The notes: generated by a model from the letters alone, not told the origin. Shown: positions 50,971 through 59,810, counted from the first letter of the stretch. The stretch: DNA of 64,000 bases from Polynucleobacter necessarius (GCF_900096765.1 NZ_LT615228.1:1742669-1806668), one strand, 5' to 3'. Made by a program: numbers and translations.

Positions 50971-51420
50971 TTACTTCTTTGTTTGACTGCTAAAGACTAT
51001 ATTCGATAGATTTGCATCACGCGCAGCTTCTAGCGCAGTCATGACTGATTGATGGGGTGCTTTGACATCAGCATCAATATTGACCTGCAAGTTGCTTGCC
51101 CCTGCAGAACTTGCTTTTGTGAGTGCATTGCTCAGTTGAGAAGAATCAGTGACTTTGCCGTTAATGGCGTAGCGCCCATCTCTACTCACGGCAATATGAA
51201 TTTGCTTAATCTCCGCTTGCGAGTCGCTGCCATTAGCGCTTGGCAAAGTAATGGCGAGCTCTTGATATCGCGTAAAGGTGGTGGAAATCATTAAAAAGAT
51301 TAACACCACTAGTAGTACATCGATAAATGGGATGAGATTAATTTCTGGTTCAGTAGAAACTGATGTGCTTCCTAGCGAAAAGGACTTTGTACTCTGGGCG
51401 CGGGAATCTAGCCAACTCAT
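50971..51420 (-). CDS. exbD: ExbD/TolR family biopolymer transport protein
   Basis: Single-helix proton-channel subunit. A helix at about residues 30-50 has the acidic residue in INLIPFIDVLLVVLIFLMIS; the periplasmic domain carries YAINGKVTDSSQL. It has 149 residues. Together with exbB it energises a TonB-like system or, by its LPS-gene setting, an envelope process. Overlaps exbB by four bases. Confidence 0.92.
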   Translation of the reverse strand: MSWLDSRAQSTKSFSLGSTSVSTEPEINLIPFIDVLLVVLIFLMISTTFTRYQELAITLPSANGSDSQAEIKQIHIAVSRDGRYAINGKVTDSSQLSNALTKASSAGASNLQVNIDADVKAPHQSVMTALEAARDANLSNIVFSSQTKK

Positions 51421-52055
51421 TTTTTAGATTCAGTTGAGTAGAGTTTTTTAAATATCTGACGTGCAAATTCTTCACACTCACGTTGTCGTTGATTGGCAAT
51501 CGCTCGCAATCCTCGCCATGAAGCTAGTGCTGGTATGGCAATGAGCAAGCCAAATGCGGTGTTGTATAGGGCTACCGAGATGCCGTGTGCTAATTGTTGT
51601 GGGCTACCAGCACTGCCATTGATGGCGCCCTGGCTACCAAATATTTCGATCATGCCTACGACGGTGCCAAACAGGCCGAGGAGTGGGGCAACAGTAGCAA
51701 TTGTTGCCAGCGCTCCTAGATAGCGATCAAATTTAAGCCAAGTGCTTTGGGCAACTGCTTGCAGCTCCTCTAGTGCTGAGTCTGCACTGTGGCCTTGGAG
51801 TTTTTCTTTGAGAATGCAGGCAAATAATGGGCTAGCAGGTGAGATTTGGGCCAACTGATTGATCTGGACGTCGGCCACGGATTGTTGGCTATCCATTTGA
51901 TTGGTGAGGGTAAAAGCAGCCTCCAGGCTGCTTTTGGGAAAAATATGGACTTGGCGTAGATACCAACTTCGCTCAATCACAATGGCTAAGCCGATAATAG
52001 AAATGATGAGTAAGGGCCAAATAGGCCAGCCAGCGGATAGTAAGATGGAGTGCAT
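51417..52055 (-). CDS. exbB: ExbB/TolQ/MotA family proton channel protein
   Basis: Membrane protein with three helices: WPIWPLLIISIIGLAIVIE near the N-terminus, then IATVAPLLGLFGTVVGMIEIF and ALYNTAFGLLIAIPALASW. It has 212 residues. It is first in the leftward exbB-exbD-lpxK-Trm112-kdsB group. A 327-base gap with DnaA-box-like sites separates it from xseA. Confidence 0.93.
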   Translation of the reverse strand: MHSILLSAGWPIWPLLIISIIGLAIVIERSWYLRQVHIFPKSSLEAAFTLTNQMDSQQSVADVQINQLAQISPASPLFACILKEKLQGHSADSALEELQAVAQSTWLKFDRYLGALATIATVAPLLGLFGTVVGMIEIFGSQGAINGSAGSPQQLAHGISVALYNTAFGLLIAIPALASWRGLRAIANQRQRECEEFARQIFKKLYSTESKK

Positions 52056-52382
52056 AAGAGCAGTACTTTAGCCCATTTAAAGCTATGTTTTAGAAGTCTT
52101 TTCTGTTGCGAGCCTGTGGATAACTCTGTGCAAAACTTTTTTGCAGTGGATGCCTAAGTCCTTGATTGATAGTGAAATGCTTAAAAATGTGTTGCAGTAC
52201 AGCAAGAAAAGCGCACAATAATTAGTATATAAATCAGTTACTTATAAAAAAATTACTGTTGGATTTATGAAACGTTTTGGGTCAGTAATTGCTTACTTAT
52301 GTTTTTTAAAGCTAGAGCCAATGAGCTTCTGTGGATATTTATTGCCTTCTAACCCTGATTCCTTAGGGAATTTAAGATAAAC
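52056..52382. promoter_or_regulatory. 327-base intergenic region with DnaA-box-like sites
   Basis: The gap between divergent exbB and xseA holds TGTGGATAA at 52115-52123 (a perfect TTATCCACA box on the minus strand), TGTGCAAAA at 52127-52135 (TTTTGCACA, fits TTWTNCACA) three bases later, and TGTGGATAT at 52330-52338 (one mismatch). Between them is an AT-rich stretch (about 52215-52260). No gene is seen. It may be a DnaA-controlled promoter region; a replication origin is not supported. Confidence 0.5.
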
Positions 52383-53591
52383 ATGTCGGAAATATCAAGG
52401 GAAATTCTCTCAGTTGGCGATCTAAACCGCGCCATTGCGACCTCTTTGGAGGATCGTTTCGATACTGTTTGGGTTAGCGGGGAGATTTCGAACTTCAAAG
52501 CCTATGACAGTGGGCATTGGTACTTCCCGTTGAAGGATGAGGAAGGTCAAGTTCGCTGTGTGATGTTCCGGGGTCGTAATGGTCAAGTAGGTTTCATGCC
52601 GCAATCGGGCGACTTGGTTGAGGTGAGTGCTAATGTGTCGATGTATGTCCCTAGAGGCGATATACAGCTCACCATTCAAACTTTGCGACGCGCCGGAATG
52701 GGCGGTCTCTATGAAGCCTTCTTAAAACTTAAAGCGAAGTTGGCTAAAGAAGGCTTGTTTGATGAAGATCGTAAGCGTGAGATCCCAACCCACCCTCGCA
52801 CGATTGGCATCATCACTTCCCCGCAAGCCGCAGCCTTGAAAGATGTTTTGAGTACTCTGGCAAGGCGCGCACCACATATTCCGATTGTGATTTATCTCAC
52901 TCTCGTTCAAGGACCAGAAGCGCCTACCGGAATCATTGCTGCACTAAAAGCTGCAAACAAAGAGCAAGCAGTCGACGTTATTTTGTTGGTACGTGGCGGT
53001 GGCAGTATTGAAGATTTGTGGGCATTTAATGATGAACAATTGGCTTACGCGATCTCTCAATCAGAAATTCCCGTGGTCAGCGGTGTTGGGTATGAAACCG
53101 ATTTCACGATCGCAGATTTTGTAGCAGATCTTCGTGCTCCCACCCCTACTGGCGCTGCAGAGCTTGCTGCTCCGAGAAGGGATCAGATGCTGGCAGAGTT
53201 GGACGCCATCATGGCTGCACTCTTGCAAAGAATAAATCAACGGGTCGAGCGTGAAGCACAAACATTGGATCAATTGGCCTTACGCTTAAGTCATGCGCTA
53301 CCAAATCCAGATCGGATGCGTGAACAAATTGAGGGTTGGCAGCAACGCTTAAATCAAGCATGGTCAGTACGTATGGAAAACTGGAAACGCAATCAAAGCC
53401 ACTATCAAGCGCAATTGGAGATGCTCAATCCGCAAAGAACGCTAGAGCGTGGATATGCGGTGATTTTGAAAGAAGAGCGAGAAATTCTTCAAGCAGTTAG
53501 AAATCCAAAAGAACTTACTACTAATGCCAGATACCAGGTTCGACTTGCCGAAGGGCAGGCAACAATCGAGTTAACTAAATCAAGTAGCTAA
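52383..53591 (+). CDS. xseA: Exodeoxyribonuclease VII large subunit
   Basis: Single-strand-specific nuclease with XseB, used in mismatch repair and DNA degradation. The OB-fold (VWVSGEISNFKAYDSGHWYFPLKDE, cited as VWVSGEISNFK) is N-terminal. The catalytic domain has IGIITSPQAAALKDVL, RGGGSIEDLWAFNDE and GVGYETDFTIADFVADLRAPTPTGAAE (cited as GVGYETDFTIADF). The C-terminus is a long coiled coil. It has 402 residues, slightly below the E. coli 456. Confidence 0.96.
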   Translation: MSEISREILSVGDLNRAIATSLEDRFDTVWVSGEISNFKAYDSGHWYFPLKDEEGQVRCVMFRGRNGQVGFMPQSGDLVEVSANVSMYVPRGDIQLTIQTLRRAGMGGLYEAFLKLKAKLAKEGLFDEDRKREIPTHPRTIGIITSPQAAALKDVLSTLARRAPHIPIVIYLTLVQGPEAPTGIIAALKAANKEQAVDVILLVRGGGSIEDLWAFNDEQLAYAISQSEIPVVSGVGYETDFTIADFVADLRAPTPTGAAELAAPRRDQMLAELDAIMAALLQRINQRVEREAQTLDQLALRLSHALPNPDRMREQIEGWQQRLNQAWSVRMENWKRNQSHYQAQLEMLNPQRTLERGYAVILKEEREILQAVRNPKELTTNARYQVRLAEGQATIELTKSSS

Positions 53592-53634
53592 GAGCGGCGA
53601 CTCAATCAGGGTTTGGGTCGGTCTCGGAGCTAAC

Positions 53635-54045
53635 TTAGGAGCTTTCAAAAAAGACCCCAGCAGGAATCTTAAATCGCCTAGCTAAAGCATTAATCTGCCT
53701 CACATTGAGCTCTCGTGCTCCCGATAGAATTTGGGAGATAACGCTTTGATTGCCGACCTCAGGTAAGTCAGACTGCCTGAGCTGATGTTGCTCCATCAAA
53801 TAGGCTAGGACCGCTTGTGGTTTTGCATCAGGACTTGGGAAGTGCTCGTACTCATAAGTGCGAATCAATTCGCTCACAAGCTCAAAAAGATCCAAGAGTG
53901 GGTGTTTTTTTGAGGATGCAACAACTTCAGAAAGCATATCTGCAAGCTGAACCATTTTTTTGTATTGTCGTTCATTGCGAATGGGGCTTAGATCAACTGT
54001 CTTGGCTAGATTTTCCCAGGCTTTTTTTAGATCGTTTAAGTTCAT
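53635..54045 (-). CDS. HigA-type antitoxin
   Basis: A 136-residue protein with a C-terminal HTH (DLPEVGNQSVISQILSGARELNVRQINALARRF, cited as VGNQSVISQILSGARELN), typical of HigA antitoxins paired with HigB. The N-terminal half (DLFELVSELIRTYE) is the expected helical part. Start ATG 54045 overlaps the toxin stop (ATGA) with GGTGG upstream; a GTG at 54054 is the alternative. It is convergent with xseA. Confidence 0.87.
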   Translation of the reverse strand: MNLNDLKKAWENLAKTVDLSPIRNERQYKKMVQLADMLSEVVASSKKHPLLDLFELVSELIRTYEYEHFPSPDAKPQAVLAYLMEQHQLRQSDLPEVGNQSVISQILSGARELNVRQINALARRFKIPAGVFFESS

Positions 54046-54329
54046 TTTTTCCACCCATCTTTATCGTATTGCTTATGAGTTAACACGGCTTTGATGTAAC
54101 AAAGCTGTCTTTCAAACTGCAAGAATGTAATCAGACGATATTTATTTCCACAAATATTAAAAACATACAAGTCACCAACTTTGTCGACTGCTCTAAAAAC
54201 TTGTCGAATATCGGCAAAATTTGCGTAGGACCCAAACTTCATTAATTTTCTCCAGGCCTGGAGTGGCGCAGAGGCATCTTTGTGAGAGGCTGCAAACTCT
54301 AATAAGCGACGATTAGTAATGACTCTCAT
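54042..54329 (-). CDS. HigB-type mRNA interferase toxin
   Basis: A 95-residue toxin: MRVITNRRLLEFAASHKDA, LQAWRKLMKFGSYANFADIR (family WRxxxK.. segment), VFNICGNKYRLITFLQFERQ and IKAVLTHKQYDK. These match the HigB family that cleaves mRNA on the ribosome. Start ATG 54329 is chosen because a TTG at 54347 lies inside the operator palindrome. No clear ribosome binding site precedes the ATG. Confidence 0.87.
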   Translation of the reverse strand: MRVITNRRLLEFAASHKDASAPLQAWRKLMKFGSYANFADIRQVFRAVDKVGDLYVFNICGNKYRLITFLQFERQLCYIKAVLTHKQYDKDGWKK

Positions 54330-54336
54330 CAATAAA

Positions 54337-54359
54337 TAATATTGCAAATTGCAATATTA
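54337..54359. promoter_or_regulatory. Perfect 23-bp palindrome, probable HigBA operator
   Basis: TAATATTGCAA (54337-54347), a central A, and TTGCAATATTA (54349-54359) are 11-bp arms with no mismatch. It ends seven bases before the higB start codon at 54329. Autoregulation by HigA is inferred from position and symmetry. Confidence 0.75.
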
Positions 54360-54365
54360 AGCAAT

Positions 54366-54405
54366 GCAAAAAAAAGCCCCAAGGGCTTATCAAAAATAGG
54401 GGCTT
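54366..54405 (-). terminator. Rho-independent terminator after murB
   Basis: On the minus strand AAGCCCC (54405-54399) pairs with GGGGCTT (54380-54374), with a T-rich tail (54373-54368). An internal smaller hairpin AAGCCC/GGGCTT is also possible. It stands six bases past the murB stop. Confidence 0.8.
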
Positions 54406-54411
54406 ACCGAA

Positions 54412-55449
54412 TTACAGAATATTGGGCTCTATCACTAAGCTGACACCAAACTCTTTGCGTACCGTATCTTGAATGCATTTAGCCAGTCCTAAAATGTCCC
54501 CAGCTGTGCCGCCACCATGATTGACCAGAACGAGTGCTTGGTTTTCATAGACACCAACAGCACCCATGCGTTGACCCTTAAAACCGCATTGATCAATGAT
54601 CCAGCCTGCAGCTAGCTTGCGTTTGCCTGGTGCATCGGGGTAAGAGACAAGCGTCGGATGTTTCTGTAGCAAGGTCTCATATTGCTCATGAGGAACAATC
54701 GGATTTTGAAAAAAACTGCCAGCGTTACCAATGATCTTGGGGTCAGGCAATTTGTTTGTCCGAATTTTGCAGACCGCCACAAAAATCTTTTCTGCGCTTG
54801 GGTTTGAGTTTGCCGCAAACTGCTTGGCTAAATCAGCATAATGAACGCGAGCTTGCCATTGTTTTGGAATTTTAAAAACGACCCTTGTCACAATAAAGCG
54901 ATGGGGATTTTGTTTGAAGTAGCTGTCGCGATAAGCAAATTGGCAGGCTTCTTTTGAAAGGGTGACAAAGGCTTGGGTCTTGGTATCAAACGCTTCGATG
55001 TGATCAATGTAGTCGGCAATTTCAACACCGTAAGCGCCGATGTTCTGTATCGGTGCTGCGCCAACCGTCCCAGGAATCAGTGCTAGATTTTCTAAGCCAG
55101 GAAGATTGTGTTCCAGCGTCCAAGAAACAAACTCGTGCCAATTCACGCCACCACCAACAGCAATCACTGTTGCGTGTTCATCGGAAGAGACAATTTCCTG
55201 TCCAGTGATATTCATGAGTAAGGTGGCGCCAGGTAAGACCTTGGGCAAAATGACATTACTGCCGCCGCCCAATACGCGCCAAGGCAGTTTTTGCTCAGTG
55301 ATTACTTCCATGATGGCGCCAATCTGATCGGGCGAGGTAATTTCGTGGGCAAACTCAGCACTAGCATCTAGACCAAAGGTATTGCGATTGGCTAGACCAA
55401 CATTGGGAGTCAATTTTGGGGTGGCAGACGCATTAGAGGCAAAGTTCAT
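54412..55449 (-). CDS. murB: UDP-N-acetylenolpyruvoylglucosamine reductase
   Basis: FAD enzyme reducing enolpyruvyl-UDP-GlcNAc to UDP-MurNAc. It has the FAD-binding WRVLGGGSNVILP, NLALIPGTVGAAPIQNIGAYGVEI (cited as IPGTVGAAPIQNIGAYG), FAYRDSYFK, the NAGSFFQNP motif with catalytic Ser and AGWIIDQCGFKGQRMGAVGVYENQALVLVN (cited as AGWIIDQCGFKG). It has 345 residues, typical of type I MurB. It is the only peptidoglycan gene in the window. Confidence 0.96.
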   Translation of the reverse strand: MNFASNASATPKLTPNVGLANRNTFGLDASAEFAHEITSPDQIGAIMEVITEQKLPWRVLGGGSNVILPKVLPGATLLMNITGQEIVSSDEHATVIAVGGGVNWHEFVSWTLEHNLPGLENLALIPGTVGAAPIQNIGAYGVEIADYIDHIEAFDTKTQAFVTLSKEACQFAYRDSYFKQNPHRFIVTRVVFKIPKQWQARVHYADLAKQFAANSNPSAEKIFVAVCKIRTNKLPDPKIIGNAGSFFQNPIVPHEQYETLLQKHPTLVSYPDAPGKRKLAAGWIIDQCGFKGQRMGAVGVYENQALVLVNHGGGTAGDILGLAKCIQDTVRKEFGVSLVIEPNIL

Positions 55450-55566
55450 GACACAATCTTATTCGAATGCGCACCAAAAGCGCAGATAATTAGCTTAAAA
55501 GAGTCTGACCGCTGAGAATGCGAATAGCTCGCCCCAGTAACAACACAAGGAATACAAGGAGTCGCA

Positions 55567-56052
55567 ATGCCAACATTTGACGTAGTTTGTGAACCAGACA
55601 TGGTTGAGCTTAAGAACGCCATCGAACAATCGAATAAAGAAATTAGCAATCGCTTTGACTTCAAGGGCTCTGATAGCCGCGTAGAGCAAAAAGATGAAGC
55701 CTTGATTTTGTTTGGTGATGATGACTTCAAATTAGGTCAAGTGCGTGATGTGTTGATTAACAAAATGGCTAAGCGCAACGTGGATGTACGTTATCTCAAA
55801 GATGACAAAACTGAAACCATTGGCGGCGATAAGAAAAAGCAAACTATGAAGATTCAAAAAGGCATTACTTCTGAGTTAGCTAAAAAGGTTGTACGCGTAA
55901 TTAAAGATAGCAAGCTTAAAGTGCAAGCCAGCATTCAAGGTGATGCGGTTCGTGTGACGGGCGCAAAGCGTGATGATCTTCAGGCGACGATGGCATTGCT
56001 AAAAAAAGAAATCACCGAAGCGCCATTGGGTTTTAATAACTTCCGTGACTAA
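55567..56052 (+). CDS. yajQ: YajQ family cyclic-di-GMP-binding protein
   Basis: Small protein with two ferredoxin-like domains, 161 residues. It has [21 protein letters not shown] (cited as [14 protein letters not shown]), [31 protein letters not shown] and ends [10 protein letters not shown], the conserved YajQ C-terminus. YajQ homologues bind c-di-GMP and act on transcription in Xanthomonas. It is divergent from murB, with 117 bases between starts, and overlaps xerD by eight bases. Confidence 0.94.
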   Translation: MPTFDVVCEPDMVELKNAIEQSNKEISNRFDFKGSDSRVEQKDEALILFGDDDFKLGQVRDVLINKMAKRNVDVRYLKDDKTETIGGDKKKQTMKIQKGITSELAKKVVRVIKDSKLKVQASIQGDAVRVTGAKRDDLQATMALLKKEITEAPLGFNNFRD

Positions 56053-56992
56053 AAAGCCTCGCGGGGCTCCTGCAAAGGCCGCCCCAAAGATAGCGCCAAC
56101 TAGCCAAGAGGCGATTGAGCGCTTCTGTGATGCCTGCTGGCTAGAAGATGGCTTATCGCAAAACAGCTTGTCTGCTTATCGCCGAGATCTTGTGCTGTTA
56201 GCACAGTGGCTCTATGCGCAATCAGAAGCAGATCTCTACTCTGTTGCTGAAAAAGATCTCACCGCTTACATTGCGCATCGTCGTGCCGATAAAGCGACAA
56301 CAGCGAATCGACGCTTAACTGTTTTTAAGCGATTCTATCGCCACGCATTACGCATCAATTTAGTCAAAAGTGATCCTTGTATTGGATTGCGAGCTGCTAA
56401 GCAAGCTTTACGCTTTCCAAAAACTTTAAGCGAGGATCAGGTCACCGCTTTACTGAATGCACCCGATATCGACACACCATTGGGCTTGCGTGATCGTACG
56501 ATGTTAGAGCTGATGTATGCCAGCGGGTTGCGCGTTTCAGAAATCGTCGATCTCAAAACGATTGCTTTGGGTTTAAATGAAGGAGTCGTGCGAATCGTGA
56601 ATGGCAAGGGGGGTAAAGAACGTCTTGTGCCCTTTGGTGGGGAAGCGGGGCAGTGGTTAAGGCGCTATTTAGCCCAAGCACGCACACCTTTGCTAGAAGG
56701 TAAAACCAGTGATGCCCTATTTGTGGGTCGCCATACTGGTACAGCTTTGACACGACAGGCTTTTTGGGCGCTGATTAAGCGTTACGCTACCATCGCTAAT
56801 ATCCCGGTTGCGCTATCGCCGCATACCTTGCGACATGCTTTTGCAACTCATTTACTTAATCATGGGGCGGATTTAAGAGTGGTACAGCTTCTCTTGGGTC
56901 ATGCAGATATTTCTACAACACAGATTTACACCCACGTCGCTAGAGAGCGTCTCAAGTCAATTCATCAGCAACATCACCCCCGTGGCACTTAA
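56045..56992 (+). CDS. xerD: Site-specific tyrosine recombinase XerD
   Basis: Resolves chromosome dimers at dif together with XerC. All catalytic residues are in place: Arg163 (ASGLRVSE), Lys188, His260 and Arg263 ([12 protein letters not shown]), His286 and the nucleophile Tyr295 ([10 protein letters not shown]). It has 315 residues, with an Ala/Lys-rich N-terminal tail. It starts with GTG inside yajQ. XerD rather than XerC is judged from [22 protein letters not shown] (cited as [17 protein letters not shown]); it is not part of a mobile element. Confidence 0.9.
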   Translation: MTKKPRGAPAKAAPKIAPTSQEAIERFCDACWLEDGLSQNSLSAYRRDLVLLAQWLYAQSEADLYSVAEKDLTAYIAHRRADKATTANRRLTVFKRFYRHALRINLVKSDPCIGLRAAKQALRFPKTLSEDQVTALLNAPDIDTPLGLRDRTMLELMYASGLRVSEIVDLKTIALGLNEGVVRIVNGKGGKERLVPFGGEAGQWLRRYLAQARTPLLEGKTSDALFVGRHTGTALTRQAFWALIKRYATIANIPVALSPHTLRHAFATHLLNHGADLRVVQLLLGHADISTTQIYTHVARERLKSIHQQHHPRGT

Positions 56993-57044
56993 GCCCACAA
57001 GTGATTTAATGAGAAAAAGCGATAAAAGTGTTTAAGATGACGAT

Positions 57045-57677
57045 ATGACTTTTACCCTAGATCTATTACTCATTCCGATTGCCTATCTCATTGGCTCGAT
57101 TTCATTTGCCGTAGTGGTGAGTAAGTGTATGAATTTGCCTGACCCGCATTCGTATGGCTCTGGTAACCCAGGCGCCACCAATGTATTGCGTACAGGTAAT
57201 AAATTGGCAGCTGTCTTAACGCTGATGGGTGATGCACTGAAAGGCTATCTGGCGGTGATGCTTGCTCGGGTGCTGCTTGGTGATCAGTCGCTCACTGCAT
57301 CGCTCAATTCTTGGCTCTTGTGTGGTGTAGTGCTGGCTGTCTTCTTGGGGCATTTGTTCCCGGTCTTTCATGGATTTAAGGGTGGCAAAGGTGTTGCCAC
57401 TGCCTGTGGTATTTTGTTTGGCGTGAATGCGATCCTGGGTGTAGCGACTTTGGGTACTTGGATCATCGTTGCCACTTTTATGCGTTATTCATCATTGGCA
57501 GCCCTGTCTGCAGCCATTTTTGGGCCGATCTATTTTGTATTCTTGTTTGGTTTTCAGCCGATGGGTATCGCCTTATTGATTGTGTGCTTGCTGCTCATTT
57601 GGCGGCACCGTAGCAATATTCGTAATTTACTCAATGGCACCGAGAGCCGCATTGGCTCGAAAAAGACGGCTAAGTAA
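57045..57677 (+). CDS. plsY: Acyl-phosphate glycerol-3-phosphate acyltransferase
   Basis: Integral membrane enzyme making lysophosphatidic acid, first step of phospholipid synthesis. It has [15 protein letters not shown], the [14 protein letters not shown] loop, [20 protein letters not shown] (cited as [12 protein letters not shown]) and [14 protein letters not shown]. It has 210 residues with about five to six helices. The 52-base gap from xerD may carry a promoter. Confidence 0.96.
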   Translation: MTFTLDLLLIPIAYLIGSISFAVVVSKCMNLPDPHSYGSGNPGATNVLRTGNKLAAVLTLMGDALKGYLAVMLARVLLGDQSLTASLNSWLLCGVVLAVFLGHLFPVFHGFKGGKGVATACGILFGVNAILGVATLGTWIIVATFMRYSSLAALSAAIFGPIYFVFLFGFQPMGIALLIVCLLLIWRHRSNIRNLLNGTESRIGSKKTAK

Positions 57678-57721
57678 ATACGCACCTAGTGCTATAGATA
57701 AAGAAGGCGCAAAATAGACTT

Positions 57722-58093
57722 ATGACCATTGCTTATGCTTGCGTTCTCTTTATGGGTTTATTTCCCTACGTTGCTGCTGGAATAGCCAAAAAAGGCTTTG
57801 AGCAATACGACAATGCTAACCCAAGACAATGGCTTGCCAAGCAAACTGGATTTAGAGCTAGAGCCAATGCAGCGCAAGCCAATCTCTTTGAATCTCTGCC
57901 GCTCTTTTTTGCAGCAGTGATTATTGCCCACATCGCAAATGCGCCGCAGTCAAGGATTGATGCGCTTGCGATTGGTTTTGTGATTGCCCGTATTGCGTAT
58001 CTCATTTGCTATATCGCCAATTGGCCCACCACTAGATCGATTGTTTGGTTGCTGGGCTTAATTTGTGTAGTTACTATCTTTTGTCAGGTTTAA
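57722..58093 (+). CDS. MAPEG family membrane protein
   Basis: A 123-residue protein with four hydrophobic segments and the MAPEG pattern RANAAQANLFESLPLFFAAVI and AIGFVIARIAYLICYIAN. The family includes glutathione-linked membrane enzymes; activity here is unknown. Stands alone between plsY and folE. Confidence 0.85.
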   Translation: MTIAYACVLFMGLFPYVAAGIAKKGFEQYDNANPRQWLAKQTGFRARANAAQANLFESLPLFFAAVIIAHIANAPQSRIDALAIGFVIARIAYLICYIANWPTTRSIVWLLGLICVVTIFCQV

Positions 58094-58183
58094 TGTGAGA
58101 GATGCATCGAGCCAATATGCGCAATAACAACCCAAATAGCAACGCAAAAAACAACGCCAACAACTACCTCACTGACATCTCCT

Positions 58184-58990
58184 ATGCCTATTAAAAAAAC
58201 AATCGCTCCGGTTAGCACCAAGACTTCTAAAAAAGTGACTACTCAAGCTGTTCCTAGCAAGAAAATAGCTGCCAAAAAAGCGGTCGCCAAAAAGGCTAGC
58301 ATCAAAAAAGACGAGGGCACTCCTTTATCGGTTGTGATTCGTCGTCGAATCCAAGCTCAAAAAGCACGCTTTCATGCCAGTGACAATATCGCTGCCTTTA
58401 TCAAGCCAGGCGAGTTAGAAGGTTTAATTGATGAAGTCTCTGAAAAGATGCAAGCAGTTCTTGAGAGTTTGGTGATTGACACCCAAAATGATCACAACAC
58501 TAGAAACACCAGTCGTTGTGTGGCCAAGATGTATGTGCAAGAAGTATTTAATGGGCGCTACATCGATCAACCGACCTTAACTAAGTTTCCCAATGTCAGT
58601 CGCTTAAATGAGCTCATGATTATTGGCCCGATTACTGTGCGAAGTGCATGTTCACATCACTTGTGTCCAATCATGGGTCGTATTTGGATCGGCGTGTTGC
58701 CAAGCAAAGACTCTGCATTGATTGGTTTATCAAAGTATTCCCGATTAACCGAGTGGGTTATGGGTCGTCCACAGATCCAGGAAGAGGCGGTGGTGGAGTT
58801 AGCAGATATGCTCGAGAGAAAGATCAAACCAATTGGGGTGGCCGTGGTGATGGATGCCGATCACTTTTGTATGCAGTGGCGCGGGGTAAAAGACCGCGAC
58901 TCTAAGATGATTAATAGCGTGATGCGGGGAGCTTTTCTAAAGGACTCTAATCTACGCCGTGAGTTCCTAGCGCTTATCGACCGGAAATAG
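58184..58990 (+). CDS. folE: GTP cyclohydrolase I with Lys/Ala-rich N-terminal tail
   Basis: Makes dihydroneopterin triphosphate for folate and, via queD/queE, queuosine. It has the zinc site CSHH at residues 156-159 (usual CEHH; Glu replaced by Ser), GLSKYSRLTEWVMGRPQIQEE and the second cysteine at 229 (DADHFCMQWRGV). Residues 1-43 are rich in Lys and Ala (KKIAAKKAVAKKASIKKDEG type), like a histone H1 tail, and have no counterpart in standard FolE. Start ATG 58184. 268 residues, against about 200-220 for the core family. Confidence 0.88.
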   Translation: MPIKKTIAPVSTKTSKKVTTQAVPSKKIAAKKAVAKKASIKKDEGTPLSVVIRRRIQAQKARFHASDNIAAFIKPGELEGLIDEVSEKMQAVLESLVIDTQNDHNTRNTSRCVAKMYVQEVFNGRYIDQPTLTKFPNVSRLNELMIIGPITVRSACSHHLCPIMGRIWIGVLPSKDSALIGLSKYSRLTEWVMGRPQIQEEAVVELADMLERKIKPIGVAVVMDADHFCMQWRGVKDRDSKMINSVMRGAFLKDSNLRREFLALIDRK

Positions 58991-59095
58991 CCCGATGATT
59001 GGAAGCTGAACTCTCTCAGAGGGCGCTCAAAGTTTGGGCAATAACCTTTTCCCCCATTCGAAACATTTACTCTTTTTTTGAAAGTTTCAATCCCT

Positions 59096-59314
59096 ATGTA
59101 TCGCTTTGCACTTTATGGCATTACTGCTTCTTTGCTTGCTTTACTCTTTGCTTGTGGCAGTGCTGTTCCCGATCAAAATCAAGACCCTAGCAAAAATAAT
59201 GCGACAAGTTTTCGAAAAGACCTAGCCGAGTGCAAAGAAGATTATCCTGAGCAAGGTTCAGGCGTTCATATTCGCCAATGGCAAGGTTGTATGAAGCTTA
59301 AGGGCTGGAAATAA
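59096..59314 (+). CDS. Small hypothetical lipoprotein
   Basis: A 72-residue protein with a signal peptide and lipobox LLFAC (cysteine at 20), then a polar domain with cysteines in FRKDLAECKEDYPEQGSG and WQGCMKLKGWK. The pattern resembles small envelope proteins with one disulfide. Start ATG 59096 fits the signal peptide; an upstream in-frame ATG at 59078 would add six residues. Function unknown. Confidence 0.72.
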   Translation: MYRFALYGITASLLALLFACGSAVPDQNQDPSKNNATSFRKDLAECKEDYPEQGSGVHIRQWQGCMKLKGWK

Positions 59315-59340
59315 TTCCAAGAATCATCTGTATTGATTGC

Positions 59341-59355
59341 TGAGAATAATTCTCA
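59341..59355. promoter_or_regulatory. Fur-box-like palindrome upstream of the HiPIP gene
   Basis: TGAGAATAATTCTCA is a perfect 7-1-7 palindrome, close to the Fur core TGATAATNATTATCA. It lies 121 bases before the HiPIP start and 26 after the lipoprotein stop. Iron regulation of the HiPIP gene is inference. Confidence 0.6.
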
Positions 59356-59476
59356 ACTATATTTGTATATAAATCATAAGCTTAGCGAATCACTAGCAAG
59401 CTCAAATCATCTCCACTATGATCAGCTTTGGTTTTGAAAACTCAAATCAATTGCTGTTTTACTTTTTGGAGAACCC

Positions 59477-59785
59477 ATGAAAAATAGTCGTCGTCAATTT
59501 ATGATTTTGTCTGCTGCTGGTGCCTGTACTTTGGCATTGAATGGTAAAGTTCAAGCGCAAGCAATGGTTGCTGATACTGATCCACAGGCTACAGCCTTGG
59601 GTTACAAATCTGACGCTACTAAAGTAGATAAGGCAAAGTACGCCAAGTACGCCGCTGGTCAACAATGCGATAACTGCGCTCTCTACCAAGGTAAACCTGG
59701 TTCTGCTGCCGGTGGTTGCCCATTATTTGCGGGTAAACAAGTTGCTGGCAAAGGCTGGTGCTCTGCTTACGCTAAGAAGGCTTAA
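59477..59785 (+). CDS. High-potential iron-sulfur protein (HiPIP)
   Basis: Periplasmic 4Fe-4S electron carrier. It has a Tat signal (RRQFMILSAAGACTLA), a processing region near residue 28, and four cluster cysteines at 64, 67, 81 and 95 in the patterns CDNCALYQGK, GGCPLFAGK and GWCSAYAKK. It has 102 residues. RRQF fits export of the folded protein with its cluster. A Fur-box-like site lies upstream and a strong terminator downstream, so it is monocistronic. Confidence 0.93.
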   Translation: MKNSRRQFMILSAAGACTLALNGKVQAQAMVADTDPQATALGYKSDATKVDKAKYAKYAAGQQCDNCALYQGKPGSAAGGCPLFAGKQVAGKGWCSAYAKKA

Positions 59786-59810
59786 TTTAGCCATCCTTAA
59801 TTTAGTTTAT

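Noticed and set aside
52056..52382. Replication origin
   Set aside because: Three DnaA boxes are too few, and dnaA, dnaN or gidA are not nearby.
56045..56992. Tyrosine recombinase as sign of an integrated element
   Set aside because: It has the XerD housekeeping pattern, lies among core genes and has no att-like repeats or phage genes nearby.
59305..59320. TGGAA/TTCCA inverted repeat at the lipoprotein stop as a terminator
   Set aside because: Only five base pairs and no T tract follow.
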